In this document: one piece after another, positions 38,027 through 47,418 of the stretch | How the letters are laid out: the number at the start of each line of letters is the position of its first letter | Position numbering within the stretch: position 1 is the first letter of the stretch | NCBI RefSeq assembly: GCF_017427765.1 | Contig: NZ_JAFRSC010000019.1 | Span: forward strand, 1-64,000 | Direction of reading: 5' to 3' | DNA length: 64,000 bases | From: Methanobrevibacter sp. | Lineage (GTDB): Archaea; Methanobacteriota; Methanobacteria; Methanobacteriales; Methanobacteriaceae | Program-made: the position numbers and the translations under genes | Notes under the pieces: model-generated | What the model was told of the DNA's origin: nothing | The model's input: the letters and a program-made list of their open reading frames with translations, nothing else | The model's database searches: none

Positions 38027-39448
38027 TTAAATTCCTTTCTTTTCGAATTCTTCATTCAAGAACTCTTTAATATTATCACGAGCAATTTCAACCATTTCAG
38101 GTGCAGGACCGCCCGGAACAGCCCTAATTCTAACATTTTCAGCAGGACTTAAAGCTTTTTGAATCAAATCATCAGATAAATTTAATTCATCAAAACCCAG
38201 TTCCACTGCTATATCATCAATGAATTTGGAGGTAATGTCCTCTTCTGCCATGCTGTTTGCAGTTGCCTCATTGACAATCCTTCCGACGATTTTATGAGCT
38301 GTTCTAAATGGAATCTGTTTTTCACGAACCATAATGTCTGCCAAATCGGTTGCTGTTGCAAAGTTTTTACCCGCAAGCTCTGCACATCTGTCAACTTTAA
38401 ATTCAACTGACAGCATCATTTTTGTAACAATTGATAATGTTTCCCTAGTTACTTTAACAGCATTCCATAAATGAGGAGTTATTTCCTGTAAATCCCTATT
38501 GTATGTGTATGGAATAGCTTTCAGGATTGTTAAAATAGTAATCAGTTCACCTGTAGCGATACTTGTTTTACCTCTTGCAAGCTCGGCCACATCAGGGTTT
38601 TTCTTTTGAGGCATAATAGAAGAAGTTGATGAATATTCATCGGCCATTTCAATAACGCCAAACTCATAAGTACTCCACAAGACCAGTTCTTCACAGATTT
38701 TAGCCAGTGTTGAAGATAATGCCACTAAATCAAAAACTGTTTCAGAAATAAAATCTCTTGCTGAAACACCATCCATTGAATTTTCCAGATATGCGTCAAA
38801 ACCTAACAAATCAGTAGTTAATTGCCTGTTGATTGGAAAACTTGTGGTTGCCATTGCGGCTGAACCCAATGGATTTAAATTTACACGTTTATATGTATCG
38901 GCCAAACGTTCGTAGTCCCTTTTAAGAGCCTGTACATGAGCCATCAGATGATGAGCAATAGTAATTGGTTGGGCGTGCTGCAAATGTGTAAATCCTATGA
39001 AGACATCTTCCAGATGTTCTCCAGCCATTTCAACTAAACCTTCCATAAACTCCAAAATACCAATCTGAATCTCTTCAATCATTTCCCTTAAAACTAATCT
39101 AACATCACATGCAACCTGGTCATTACGTGATTTTGCAGTATGCATAAAACCTGCTTCAGGACCAATTTTTGAAGTTACATAATTTTCGATTGCCATGTGA
39201 ACGTCTTCAATAGTTGCATCAAAAACTAAAGCTTCATAACCTTCTTCTTTAAGACTGTCAAGAGCACATAAAATTTTATCAGCAATTTCTTCATCAATGA
39301 TTCCTTCATGTTTCAGCATGGAGGTATGTGCAAAATTAGTTTTAATATCTGCTTCGAAAAGAAGCATGTCAGCTTCAAGTGATGAAGTATATTCAGCTGC
39401 TTCATCAGTCATTCCGGTCTTAAAACGACCATTTCTAATATTATCCAA
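38027..39448 (-). CDS. argH: Argininosuccinate lyase
   Basis: 473 residues. It splits argininosuccinate to arginine and fumarate. [11 protein letters not shown] is the family signature with the mobile catalytic Ser loop. [13 protein letters not shown] and [16 protein letters not shown] are the other two conserved regions. Full length, all three regions intact. Monocistronic. Confidence 0.96.
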   Translation of the reverse strand: MDNIRNGRFKTGMTDEAAEYTSSLEADMLLFEADIKTNFAHTSMLKHEGIIDEEIADKILCALDSLKEEGYEALVFDATIEDVHMAIENYVTSKIGPEAGFMHTAKSRNDQVACDVRLVLREMIEEIQIGILEFMEGLVEMAGEHLEDVFIGFTHLQHAQPITIAHHLMAHVQALKRDYERLADTYKRVNLNPLGSAAMATTSFPINRQLTTDLLGFDAYLENSMDGVSARDFISETVFDLVALSSTLAKICEELVLWSTYEFGVIEMADEYSSTSSIMPQKKNPDVAELARGKTSIATGELITILTILKAIPYTYNRDLQEITPHLWNAVKVTRETLSIVTKMMLSVEFKVDRCAELAGKNFATATDLADIMVREKQIPFRTAHKIVGRIVNEATANSMAEEDITSKFIDDIAVELGFDELNLSDDLIQKALSPAENVRIRAVPGGPAPEMVEIARDNIKEFLNEEFEKKGI

Positions 39449-39516
39449 AGAAATCCCTTCTTAAAAATAATTCACGTTAAAAATAATAAAAAAAGAAATT
39501 AAGATTTAAAAAAATC

Positions 39517-39669
39517 TTATTTTTTCATTTCAGTGTATCCGCATTTACCACAGGCAAATCTGTCACCATGGTCAGCCATGAATACACCTTCACCACAACG
39601 AGGACAAATTGGGTTTGTTCTTTCAATTTTGTCTCCATCTACTTTGTATAAATCAGATTTTCTTACCAT
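39517..39669 (-). CDS. rps27ae: 30S ribosomal protein S27Ae (eS31)
   Basis: 50 residues ([13 protein letters not shown]...). [13 protein letters not shown] and [11 protein letters not shown] form the zinc ribbon of S27Ae without the ubiquitin fusion seen in eukaryotes. GGTGATTTGT precedes the ATG. It follows S24e by 9 bases, the conserved archaeal pairing. Confidence 0.94.
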   Translation of the reverse strand: MVRKSDLYKVDGDKIERTNPICPRCGEGVFMADHGDRFACGKCGYTEMKK

Positions 39670-39678
39670 ACAAATCAC

Positions 39679-39999
39679 CTATTCTTCTGCATCTGCTTCT
39701 TCTTCAGCAGGTTCTTCTTCAGGTTCTGCATTTTTAGCTAAAACATGTTCAGCTTCAATGTATTTTAAGTCATCTACAGTATCATATACTTTAGCATAAC
39801 CTAATGCTTTAGGTTCGCCGTAGTGTGGATGTACGTTGTCGACTACGATTAAATCTTTTTTAGTGTTTAATAAAGCAACTAATTTAGATTTGATGTCTAA
39901 AACTTTAGGAGTTGCTTCACCATCATAATCAACATAAAATTTAATTTCTTTTCTGTTAAACAATTTATTTTCTTTTTCTTCAATAAATTCGATTTCCAT
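39679..39999 (-). CDS. rps24e: 30S ribosomal protein S24e
   Basis: 106 residues. EKENKLFNRKEIKFYVDYDG and the following ...TKKDLIVVDNVHPHYG / GYAKVYD segments are the S24e core. The C-terminus ends in a Glu/Ala-rich acidic tail (EPEEEPAEEEADAEE), longer than strictly needed. Lies between the dephospho-CoA kinase and S27Ae genes. Confidence 0.94.
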   Translation of the reverse strand: MEIEFIEEKENKLFNRKEIKFYVDYDGEATPKVLDIKSKLVALLNTKKDLIVVDNVHPHYGEPKALGYAKVYDTVDDLKYIEAEHVLAKNAEPEEEPAEEEADAEE

Positions 40000-40018
40000 G
40001 ATTAAACCTCAGTTCAAT

Positions 40019-40528
40019 TTATTCTTTAATAAATCCGTCAATAAGCTTTTGAGCTTTATCTTTCAAATCACCTGCTTTTAAAAGCACTAAACCTTCGTTT
40101 GGTTGTCCGTATAAGATTGTAGTTTCGGGATTTGTCATGATGATGCAAGGAAGAACTGCAAGATCTTCTTCCCCCGCTACTTCAATTACATAACATTCGC
40201 CACTGTTAGATAATTCAAGAGCATGGCCTATGGTTTCCCATAGATCATCTGTAATATACCCTGCGGGATTTTCTGCTTTTAAAATATGATTTGCACGTAT
40301 AATATCATGAGTATGATTTTTTCTTTGAATTAAATTATCAATTATACCTATATTGGGATATAATTCATATTGGGTAAGATTGGCGAAAGTTTCATCACCT
40401 ACAGAAATTAAAAACTCAGAAGATTTTATATCATCAATAGCATCTTCGAAGTTAGGATATAACTTGCCTAAAGGTTTTTTAAGCTCAATGATTATATCCT
40501 TGTTTAATTCTGCATCTAATTTTAACAC
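40019..40528 (-). CDS. GTP-dependent dephospho-CoA kinase (DUF359)
   Basis: 169 residues from a GTG with AGAGGTTTT upstream. It catalyses the last step of CoA synthesis in archaea with GTP. DUF359 hallmarks: ISVGDETFANL, GIIDNLIQRK, NPAGYITDDLWETI and IVVxGEED-like EVAGEEDLAVLP. Located 10 bases after Spt4 as in many euryarchaea. Confidence 0.88.
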   Translation of the reverse strand: MLKLDAELNKDIIIELKKPLGKLYPNFEDAIDDIKSSEFLISVGDETFANLTQYELYPNIGIIDNLIQRKNHTHDIIRANHILKAENPAGYITDDLWETIGHALELSNSGECYVIEVAGEEDLAVLPCIIMTNPETTILYGQPNEGLVLLKAGDLKDKAQKLIDGFIKE

Positions 40529-40538
40529 TATAAAACCT

Positions 40539-40715
40539 CTATCTTACTCTTAAACAGTATTCGCCGGGAATTTGAATATTTAATTCACGGGCTAATTCAG
40601 ATTCTTCCGGATCTGTAATAATTAAAAGACCACTCCAATTATCAGAAGTAGGGCTTCCGCAACTTGGACAATGATCTTTACTTGAAATCATTTTACAAAC
40701 TGTACATGCTTTCAT
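40539..40715 (-). CDS. spt4: Transcription elongation factor Spt4
   Basis: 58 residues ([21 protein letters not shown]). Two CxxC pairs make the zinc site, [19 protein letters not shown] is the Spt5-binding surface and the [10 protein letters not shown] end is typical. Formerly called RpoE''. Its ATG overlaps the RpoE' stop by four bases. Confidence 0.95.
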   Translation of the reverse strand: MKACTVCKMISSKDHCPSCGSPTSDNWSGLLIITDPEESELARELNIQIPGEYCLRVR

Positions 40716-41296
40716 GCTTGACCCTTCTTACTTTTTTCTTTGGCTTCTTCAATCCATTCAAATCTACCTAAATTGGTTTGTCTCATTGTAAGTGGAATTT
40801 TAGAATTCCTGTTATTTTCAATGTTATTGGTAGATTCATCTTTAATGGATACGCTAACTGCTCTAGCTCTAACTAGGTCACCTTCATCCAATGTCTTGTT
40901 AGATTCTTTTGCGAGTAATGCTCCTCTTTTAGCATCATAGCTAATGTAATCATCAGTTACTTGAGAAACATGTATTAAACCATCCATAGGTCCAATTCTT
41001 ACAAAAGCACCGTAATCAACAATATCGATTACTTCACCATCGAAAATTTCATGTTGTTCCGGTTTGAAGAAAATTGCTTCAAAAACAACATTGTGGTATG
41101 CGGCTCCATCACCCATTATGAGTCTACCTTCACCGATTTCATCAATATCATTAACGCAGATAAGCAAACCTAATTTTTTATCTAAACGACCCTCGTAAGT
41201 TTCGTTTAAAGTTTCAATAGCAACTTCTTTAAGAGGTTTTTCAAACTTGTAAGGTGGAATTCTTACAGTATCCTCAATTTTTGTTTTATAATACAA
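40712..41296 (-). CDS. rpoE1: DNA-directed RNA polymerase subunit E' (Rpo7)
   Basis: 194 residues: an N-terminal RNP-like domain ([18 protein letters not shown]) and a C-terminal S1 domain with [26 protein letters not shown]-type sequence. With Rpo4 it forms the stalk that binds nascent RNA and TFE. Overlaps spt4; downstream of the PIN protein and aIF2-gamma genes in the usual archaeal cluster. Confidence 0.95.
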   Translation of the reverse strand: MYYKTKIEDTVRIPPYKFEKPLKEVAIETLNETYEGRLDKKLGLLICVNDIDEIGEGRLIMGDGAAYHNVVFEAIFFKPEQHEIFDGEVIDIVDYGAFVRIGPMDGLIHVSQVTDDYISYDAKRGALLAKESNKTLDEGDLVRARAVSVSIKDESTNNIENNRNSKIPLTMRQTNLGRFEWIEEAKEKSKKGQA

Positions 41297-41332
41297 AATA
41301 ATCCCTCATTTAATTAATAAGTTTAATTAATA

Positions 41333-41725
41333 TTATATTTTACCTTCAACAGCAATATATTTTTTTTGCCTCAAATATGCAACAGTTATTCCTCTGTCTT
41401 TTGCACGATTTTTCAATTCAATATCATTTGTAGCTAAAACTTCTGAAACTCTAAGTAACGCATCATCCACAGTTTCATTTTCTAATAATGAAATATCCTT
41501 TATTTCAATTTTTGAAGAATTAGCTAATTTTAAAGCTAAATTTGCATTTAACCTTGTTTTTCCTTTAGTATTTCTTTTCAAACCCTTCAATTCATTGATA
41601 ACAAAGCTTGGAGTAGTTAATTTATAAGAAGGTAATAATTTTTCAAGTTCAGTGATAATATCCACATTGAACTGAAAAGGAACCATAAAAAAATTGGTAT
41701 CTATTACAACTTCTTTAGAGTCCAT
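41333..41725 (-). CDS. PIN-domain protein (Fcf1/Utp24-like)
   Basis: 130 residues from ATG 41725, with GAGGGCGAATA upstream and 10 bases after aIF2-gamma. VVIDTNFFMVPFQF gives the first acidic metal ligand, SFVINELKGL the second and ATNDIELKNRAKDRGI the last two. Placed between aIF2-gamma and RpoE', as in other archaea. A role in rRNA processing is likely; it has no antitoxin partner, arguing against VapC. Confidence 0.85.
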   Translation of the reverse strand: MDSKEVVIDTNFFMVPFQFNVDIITELEKLLPSYKLTTPSFVINELKGLKRNTKGKTRLNANLALKLANSSKIEIKDISLLENETVDDALLRVSEVLATNDIELKNRAKDRGITVAYLRQKKYIAVEGKI

Positions 41726-41735
41726 TATTCGCCCT

Positions 41736-42950
41736 CTATTTAATAATACCGTAACCAATCAATCTCCAACGAGCACCAACCCTACGGCTTAATGCAACTC
41801 TATCACCCGGGCTTGCACAAACAGGCAATTTAAGAGTAACATCAACATCATTTTTCTTAGCTGATGTGACAACACCAATAGTTGTTGTTGTACCACAATT
41901 AATCATTAATGGTTCTTTAATCTTAATTGGAGCGACATCACGTTCTTCTTTAGTACCTACAACACGGTCTAAAAGATTAGCTTCCATACTAAATGAATCC
42001 AATACTTCAGGCAATGTACCTTCTTCACCGGCCACAGTACCGGATAAAGAATCAGATTTGGTCAAAGATGGATCTAATTTGGTTGCAATACCTACAAGTC
42101 CGCCGGGACCTATTTCTTCAACTTGTTCTCCATTTGCTTCAAGGCCGATAATTTCAGATTTTAAAGTAAGTCTTTCTCCATTATTAGTAGGACCAGGTCT
42201 TATTTCAATAGTATCACCTAATTTGAAAGTACCTTGAACTAAGGTTCCACCAATAACTCCTCCTTTAATTTTATCAGCACCTGAACCCGGTTTGTTAATA
42301 TCAAATGATCTTGCTACATGCATTAATGTAGTGTCATCAATATTTCTTTCCGGAGGTTGAATTTGTTTAAGCATTGCTTCAATTAATATGTCTACATTAG
42401 CACCCTGTTGAGCAGATACTGGTATTATTAAAGCATCTTCAGCACAAGTACCTTTTACAAATTCCTTAATTTCATTATAACTTTCAATAGCTCTTTCTTT
42501 TGAAACAATATCAATTTTATTTTGAACTACAATAACATCCTTAACACCGATTACATCAAGTGCCATGAGATGTTCTTTGGTTTGTGGTTGTGGACAAGAC
42601 TCATTTGCAGCAATTACTAACACTGCACCATCCATAATTGCAGCACCAGATAACATAGTTGCCATAAGAGTTTCGTGACCTGGAGCATCAACAAAAGATA
42701 CTTTCCTAATTAATTCAGTTTCACTCCCACAGATTTCACAAGTTTCAGAAGTAGTGTAACATTCAGGTTCTCCGCATTCAGGACATTTTCTAAATTCAAT
42801 GTCTGCATAACCTAAACGAATTGAAATACCTCTTTTTGTTTCTTCACTGTGAGTATCAGTCCATATTCCTGATAATGCTTTGGTAAGAGTAGTCTTACCG
42901 TGGTCTACATGACCAACTAAACCTATGTTAACATCTGACTGTACGTTCAC
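41736..42950 (-). CDS. eif2g: Translation initiation factor aIF2 subunit gamma
   Basis: 404 residues from a GTG with AAAAGGTGGTTATCT upstream. A GTPase that carries initiator Met-tRNA to the small subunit. [12 protein letters not shown] is G1, VDAPGHE G3 and QNKID G4. The Cys4 knuckle CPEC...CEICG lies near residues 57-76. It is distinguished from EF-Tu by this knuckle and its C-terminal [13 protein letters not shown] segment. Confidence 0.96.
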   Translation of the reverse strand: MNVQSDVNIGLVGHVDHGKTTLTKALSGIWTDTHSEETKRGISIRLGYADIEFRKCPECGEPECYTTSETCEICGSETELIRKVSFVDAPGHETLMATMLSGAAIMDGAVLVIAANESCPQPQTKEHLMALDVIGVKDVIVVQNKIDIVSKERAIESYNEIKEFVKGTCAEDALIIPVSAQQGANVDILIEAMLKQIQPPERNIDDTTLMHVARSFDINKPGSGADKIKGGVIGGTLVQGTFKLGDTIEIRPGPTNNGERLTLKSEIIGLEANGEQVEEIGPGGLVGIATKLDPSLTKSDSLSGTVAGEEGTLPEVLDSFSMEANLLDRVVGTKEERDVAPIKIKEPLMINCGTTTTIGVVTSAKKNDVDVTLKLPVCASPGDRVALSRRVGARWRLIGYGIIK

Positions 42951-43012
42951 AGATAACCACCTTTTTCATAATTTTAATTCAACTTTAAAAGTAAATAAGA
43001 AAAATAGTTAAA

Positions 43013-43396
43013 CTATTCTTCCTCTTCTTCACCAGCACCAAGAATATCAGCTATTGATTTACTTCCAGCTTTAGTAACTACAGTGTTGATTTGTACAATA
43101 TCTTCAGCAATAGTGTTTCCTCTTACGGTTTTTCTTCTTTTAACACCATCTGCTTTAGGATGATAACCGATACCACCAGTTAATAAACTTTTGATTCTTC
43201 TGGTACCAGAAACATCTTTTTTCATAGTAAAACCGTTTTTATCACTACCACCAGTAATTTTTAAAGTGTAACCGTCTAAACCAACAAGCCCACCATCAAA
43301 TTCATCACCGATAACTAATCCGTTAAAAGCTTTAGTTTCATCGACTTCAACTTGATAAGAATCAGCTTTTTCAGACACAACTACTTTGAATGCCAT
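43013..43396 (-). CDS. rps6e: 30S ribosomal protein S6e
   Basis: 127 residues. GDEFDGGLVGLDGYTLKITGG, SDKNGFTMKKDVSG and GYHPKADGVKRRKTVRGN are the conserved S6e blocks. It is the short archaeal form lacking the eukaryotic phosphorylated tail and ends in a Glu run. Good GGAGGAATACC before the ATG. Part of the S6e-aIF2-gamma cluster. Confidence 0.96.
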   Translation of the reverse strand: MAFKVVVSEKADSYQVEVDETKAFNGLVIGDEFDGGLVGLDGYTLKITGGSDKNGFTMKKDVSGTRRIKSLLTGGIGYHPKADGVKRRKTVRGNTIAEDIVQINTVVTKAGSKSIADILGAGEEEEE

Positions 43397-43430
43397 GGTA
43401 TTCCTCCTTAATTTTTATAACCCTTATTTA

Positions 43431-45221
43431 TTATTCAAAAAGACCAAATTTACCCCAATCTGGATCTTGTTTACGTTTAATCTCTAAAAATTCATATAAA
43501 GTTTCAAATTCATCTTCAGTCAATTTATCCTTAAATTCTCTTTCAATGAACTTATAATGCTTTTCAGGCACATCAATATACAATTCATCCCCTTCATCGA
43601 AATGTTTACCAACTACAGCATCTTTGATTGCCATAGCGACCCTTTGACCTCTTGAAATATCAGGTAAAGTTTCGCCTTTATCTTCCATACTGGCTATTAC
43701 CCCAACATATTCGCCATTTTTATTAATTAAAGTCTGACCTTGTTTGATTGTACCACTGATTGATTCAATTCCAACAATTGCCGGTTTACTTTGGCGGAAA
43801 ACAAGTTTTGGTAAAGCCATGAATTTTGCAGGTTTAATAATTGCATCATAAAATGCTTTCTTTTTAGCCTGTTCAATTTCTTCAATCCAAGCTTCATAAT
43901 CTTCAATAATCTGATAAATTACATCGCCTTTAAAGAGCTTAACATCAGAATTATTAAGATCTTCCATAGAGTTAGGATGAACATCTACATTAAATGCAAT
44001 GATTGCACCATGAGTATCATTTTCATTTAAAGCAATAGATGAATTTATAATATCTCTACGATTAACATCACCGATGTTTGCTTCACGAATAGGTATCTCT
44101 AATTCTCTTAATAGCTTGACAATAGCCTCAAGAGAACCTAATGTATCAGCTTTAACTAAAATACCTTCATCTTCAGTAGATATTGTAATATCTTCGATTT
44201 CTTTTAATATTTCCTCTTCAACATTTTCATTTTCACTTAAAACTCTAAGTGGTGAACCTGAAACAACATCATCTAAATTAGGAGCTGCAATCTTAATACC
44301 TGCAGCAGCAACAACTTCATCGAATTTCTGGAATTTCTTTTTGGAATCCCTCATTTCTTCCAATGGAAGCGGTCTTAAAATAGATCTAATCTTAGTTGTT
44401 AACACCTCATTTGAAGAAGTCATTAAAGCAATCTCATCATTAGTTCGTAAAACACCATCATAAATAATACTATCAATTGTAAGACCCAATCCTGTTTCTT
44501 CTTTAATCTCTAAAACAGTACCTTTAGCCGGAGCATCTTCATTAATCTCAAGCTGTTCGGTTAAATATTCTTGAGCCAAACCTAAAAGCATTGCTAAAAC
44601 TTCAATAATCCCTTCACCTGATTTTGCACTAATAGGAATAATAGTAATCTGTGAAGCGAAATTACTTACACGGTCAAATCTTTCAGATTGGAAACCTTCC
44701 TTGTGAAGTGTACCAACAATCTCATAAATCTTTAAATCAACTTCCTGTTGAACACTTGGAGCTTGTTGTGCAAAAGATTCTTTAAATGAAACACCTTCAT
44801 GAGTTTCCCAACCAAAAATCATGTCGATTTTATTAGCTACTACTATAAAAGGAGTTTTATACATTTTAAGAATGTTTAAAGCTTCATAGGTTTGGGGTTT
44901 GAAACCCTCATTAATATCAAGAATCAGTACTGCCAAATCTGCCAAAGCTCCACCACGTTTTCTTAAACTGGTAAAAGCAGCGTGACCAGGAGTATCAATA
45001 AAGAATAAACCAGGTATCAAATCTTTAATGGTTAATCTTGATATAAAATTTCCACAGATTTCTTCAATAGTATCGTTAGGTATTTCTGTAGCACCAATAT
45101 GTTGAGTAATACCTCCAGCTTCTCTATCCGCTATAGTACTGCCTCTAATGTAATCTAACAATGTTGTTTTACCATGGTCTACATGACCTAAAACGGATAC
45201 AATCGGGGATCTGATTTTCAT
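43431..45221 (-). CDS. infB: Translation initiation factor aIF5B (IF2 homologue)
   Basis: 596 residues. A ribosome-dependent GTPase for subunit joining. [18 protein letters not shown] is G1, DTPGHAAF G3 and ANKID G4; [14 protein letters not shown] follows in the G domain, and domains II-IV complete the chain. No intein. It lies 34 bases upstream of S6e on the same strand. Confidence 0.96.
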   Translation of the reverse strand: MKIRSPIVSVLGHVDHGKTTLLDYIRGSTIADREAGGITQHIGATEIPNDTIEEICGNFISRLTIKDLIPGLFFIDTPGHAAFTSLRKRGGALADLAVLILDINEGFKPQTYEALNILKMYKTPFIVVANKIDMIFGWETHEGVSFKESFAQQAPSVQQEVDLKIYEIVGTLHKEGFQSERFDRVSNFASQITIIPISAKSGEGIIEVLAMLLGLAQEYLTEQLEINEDAPAKGTVLEIKEETGLGLTIDSIIYDGVLRTNDEIALMTSSNEVLTTKIRSILRPLPLEEMRDSKKKFQKFDEVVAAAGIKIAAPNLDDVVSGSPLRVLSENENVEEEILKEIEDITISTEDEGILVKADTLGSLEAIVKLLRELEIPIREANIGDVNRRDIINSSIALNENDTHGAIIAFNVDVHPNSMEDLNNSDVKLFKGDVIYQIIEDYEAWIEEIEQAKKKAFYDAIIKPAKFMALPKLVFRQSKPAIVGIESISGTIKQGQTLINKNGEYVGVIASMEDKGETLPDISRGQRVAMAIKDAVVGKHFDEGDELYIDVPEKHYKFIEREFKDKLTEDEFETLYEFLEIKRKQDPDWGKFGLFE

Positions 45222-45259
45222 AGTATCTTTTTTGTTATAATAAATTTCAAAATTTAAAT

Positions 45260-45712
45260 CTATTCGTAAATTAAATCATTGTCAACGATTTTATAATCGC
45301 AAATTTCATCTTCGTTAAAGAAAAGAGCAATTTCTCTTTCTGCAGATTCAGGAGCATCTGAAGCATGAATAATGTTTCTACCGGTATCCATACCAAAGTC
45401 TCCTCTAATGGTTCCAAGATCTGCTTCTAAAGGATTAGTTGCACCAACTAATTTCCTAATAGTAGTAATAGCTTCTTCACCTTCAATAACCATAGCTAAT
45501 GATGGGGATGAAGTGATGTATTCTACTAAACTTGGGAAAAATGGTTTTTCAGCATGTTCTCCATAATGAGTTTTTGCTAAATCTTCATCAATTTGAATTA
45601 ATTTACAAGCAACGATTTGAAGACCTTTTTCTTCAAAACGGGATAATATTTTACCCATAAGACGTCTTTGAACAGCGTCTGGTTTCATCATTACAAAACT
45701 TTTTTGAATCAT
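45260..45712 (-). CDS. ndk: Nucleoside diphosphate kinase
   Basis: 150 residues. It balances NTP pools by phosphate transfer through a His. [13 protein letters not shown] opens the chain and [18 protein letters not shown] contains the active-site His. Overlaps the L24e stop by four bases (ATGA). Full length. Confidence 0.96.
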   Translation of the reverse strand: MIQKSFVMMKPDAVQRRLMGKILSRFEEKGLQIVACKLIQIDEDLAKTHYGEHAEKPFFPSLVEYITSSPSLAMVIEGEEAITTIRKLVGATNPLEADLGTIRGDFGMDTGRNIIHASDAPESAEREIALFFNEDEICDYKIVDNDLIYE

Positions 45713-45870
45713 TGTTTAACCCATTTAACTTTTCTTGGAACTCTTCCGAGTTTAATCATATTTTTTTCACATTTACTGCTACAAAAGAAATATATTGATC
45801 CATCTTTTTTAACGTACATTTTTCCTGTACCTTCTTCAATTTCTTTATTACAGAATGAACAAGTTCTCAT
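45709..45870 (-). CDS. rpl24e: 50S ribosomal protein L24e
   Basis: 53 residues ([20 protein letters not shown]). CSFC and CSSKC provide the zinc ligands and [14 protein letters not shown] is the conserved basic end. Located between S28e and ndk, the standard archaeal order L7Ae-S28e-L24e-ndk-infB. AAGGTGTAACAAC precedes the ATG. Confidence 0.95.
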   Translation of the reverse strand: MRTCSFCNKEIEEGTGKMYVKKDGSIYFFCSSKCEKNMIKLGRVPRKVKWVKQ

Positions 45871-45884
45871 GTTGTTACACCTTC

Positions 45885-46091
45885 TTATGGAGTCTTAATT
45901 TCCTTAGCTTCTCTAATAGTATCAAGTAACATTAAAATGTCGCCTTCTCTTACAGGTCCCATAATGTTTCTTGTTAAAATTCTTCCTTTGTCTCTACCAT
46001 CGAGGATTCTGCATTTAATTTGCATTACCTCACCAGTCATACCAGTTCTTTTTAAAACTTCAATGACTTCAGCAGGAGTTCCTTCTTCCAT
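45885..46091 (-). CDS. rps28e: 30S ribosomal protein S28e
   Basis: 68 residues. [34 protein letters not shown] and a final ...[17 protein letters not shown] make the S1-like small beta-barrel of S28e. Binds near the mRNA exit channel. Second gene of the L7Ae operon. GGTGATAAA precedes the ATG. Confidence 0.96.
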   Translation of the reverse strand: MEEGTPAEVIEVLKRTGMTGEVMQIKCRILDGRDKGRILTRNIMGPVREGDILMLLDTIREAKEIKTP

Positions 46092-46126
46092 TTTATCACC
46101 GTAAAAATCCTATTAAAAGAATTTAT

Positions 46127-46495
46127 CTATTCTTTTAATTCTGCAACTTTTTCTACGATTTCAGCAACAGCAGCTTCAGCGTCACCAGCATCTACAATAC
46201 ATGCAGAAGCAGTACCAACAGTTAATCCAGCAGCTCCACCAACTTGTTCTTTGGTAGGTAAGTATACGTAAGGAATTTCTTTTTCATCAGCTAAAACAGG
46301 AATGTGTGCAACAATTTCAGCAGGATCAACATCTTCTGCAATAACAACTAATGCTGCGTCTCCTCTTTCGATGAATTTAGTTACTTCGTTAGTACCTTTT
46401 GCTACTTTACCAGTAGCTTGTGCGGTTTCTAATGCTTCTTCAGCTTGTTTAGCTAATTCTTCAGGTGTGTCAAATTTTACATAAATGTTTGCCAT
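46127..46495 (-). CDS. rpl7ae: 50S ribosomal protein L7Ae
   Basis: 122 residues from ATG 46495 (MANIYVKFDTPEEL); AGGAGG lies nine bases upstream, so the in-frame ATG at 46516 is rejected. KGTNEVTKFIERGDAALVVIAEDVDP is the K-turn-binding surface. L7Ae also sits in box C/D and H/ACA RNPs and RNase P, and in some archaea represses its own mRNA. A stem-loop stands just before its RBS here. Confidence 0.96.
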   Translation of the reverse strand: MANIYVKFDTPEELAKQAEEALETAQATGKVAKGTNEVTKFIERGDAALVVIAEDVDPAEIVAHIPVLADEKEIPYVYLPTKEQVGGAAGLTVGTASACIVDAGDAEAAVAEIVEKVAELKE

Positions 46496-46514
46496 AAAAT
46501 ATACCTCCTTTTTC

Positions 46515-46541
46515 ATCTGGCTATGCCATCCATCGGCAGAT
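46515..46541 (-). promoter_or_regulatory. Stem-loop next to the L7Ae ribosome binding site
   Basis: On the minus strand ATCTG and CAGAT pair, with a second possible stem TGCC/GGCA closing a GA-rich loop. The structure ends about five bases before AGGAGG. A likely TATA (minus, near 46574) gives a leader of about 50 bases. L7Ae autoregulation through such a leader is plausible, but I could not fit a canonical K-turn. Confidence 0.35.
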
Positions 46542-46703
46542 ATTATAATTCTTTTGAATCATAATATAATGTAATTATATATAGTTATATTATTTTTTAA
46601 CTATAGAAATTACTCAAATTATTCAAATAAGGAATAATTTAATATAGTTTTAATAATACTAATTCTTGAATAATTCATATATCACTAAATATAATCCCAT
46701 AAT

Positions 46704-46821
46704 AAAAAAACAAGAGGGATTAGACTTTCAATACAAATACTTCTGAATTTCATATAATTTTTAGCAAAACTAAAAATAAAAATTTAGTAATTAATGAAAT
46801 AATTCTAGAGAACTAGACAAT
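46704..46821 (-). ncRNA. Second candidate small RNA behind the shared box A
   Basis: Lies in the 466-base gap between the histone and L7Ae genes. Minus-strand start predicted near 46821 from the box A at 46836-46852. The transcript can form TTTTTAG/CTAAAAA (46758-46776) inside ATTTCAT/ATGAAAT arms (46747-46800) and ends at seven T at 46710-46704. The L7Ae gene has its own TATA further on. No family recognised; a long L7Ae leader is the alternative. Confidence 0.3.
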
Positions 46822-46835
46822 AATAAATTAGTTAG

Positions 46836-46852
46836 CATAGTATATAAATGTT
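46836..46852 (-). promoter_or_regulatory. Strong archaeal box A promoter, orphan
   Basis: Same 17 bases as at 9285-9301 (minus-strand AACATTTATATACTATG). No protein start follows within 300 bases on the minus strand. Confidence 0.45.
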
Positions 46853-46923
46853 TTTAAAAATAGAGTCAAAATAAGTAATATATCAGTTAAAATAAGAAAA
46901 AGATTTTTAAAAAGTGTAAAAGA

Positions 46924-46943
46924 GATAGTAATAAATTACTATC
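46924..46943 (-). terminator. Hairpin after the histone gene
   Basis: Perfect GATAGTAA/TTACTATC arms with a four-base loop, 18 bases beyond the histone stop and followed on the minus strand by several T-rich runs. Confidence 0.55.
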
Positions 46944-46961
46944 TATGAAAAATCAACAAAT

Positions 46962-47162
46962 CTATTTGATTGCTAATTTTACATCTTCTGCTTTTACAGT
47001 TTTTCTACCAGCGTGACGTGCAAATCCTACAGCTTTACCAGCGATTTCGTTACCGTAATCTTCGATAGCTTCGGTTAATGCAATTTTTGCGTCATCACTT
47101 ACTCTTTGTGCACCAGCATTTTTTAAGATTCTGCCTACAGGTGCGATTGGTAATTCACTCAT
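46962..47162 (-). CDS. Archaeal histone
   Basis: 66 residues, a minimal histone fold (HMf type) with three helices. [32 protein letters not shown] and [16 protein letters not shown] are diagnostic. It wraps DNA as dimers and larger multimers. AATGAGGTGAAATA precedes the ATG and a TATA-rich element lies about 40-50 bases upstream. An inverted repeat TAGTGTT/AACACTA at about 47228-47257 sits further upstream, possibly in its promoter or the thrC end. Confidence 0.97.
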   Translation of the reverse strand: MSELPIAPVGRILKNAGAQRVSDDAKIALTEAIEDYGNEIAGKAVGFARHAGRKTVKAEDVKLAIK

Positions 47163-47418
47163 TATTTCACCTCATTATTTTGTTAATAAATAATTTTAAT
47201 TTGCTTATATATAAATATATTGGTTTAATAGTGTTAAATTTAAAAGATTTCAACACTATAAAGCAAATTGTTATAACCTAAAAGGTGCAAGTATTATCTT
47301 TGAAAATGTTTTTCATACAATACTTTAAATAAAAAAAGTGTTAATTTAGTTTGAAATCATTCGAAATAAAAAGCAAAATTGAAATAAAAAAAATAAAAAT
47401 AAGAAAAAAAATGGAACA

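Noticed and set aside
46680-46760. 22-codon frame inside the second RNA candidate
   Set aside because: No RBS before its ATG, and it overlaps the predicted hairpin and T run; length is within chance expectation.
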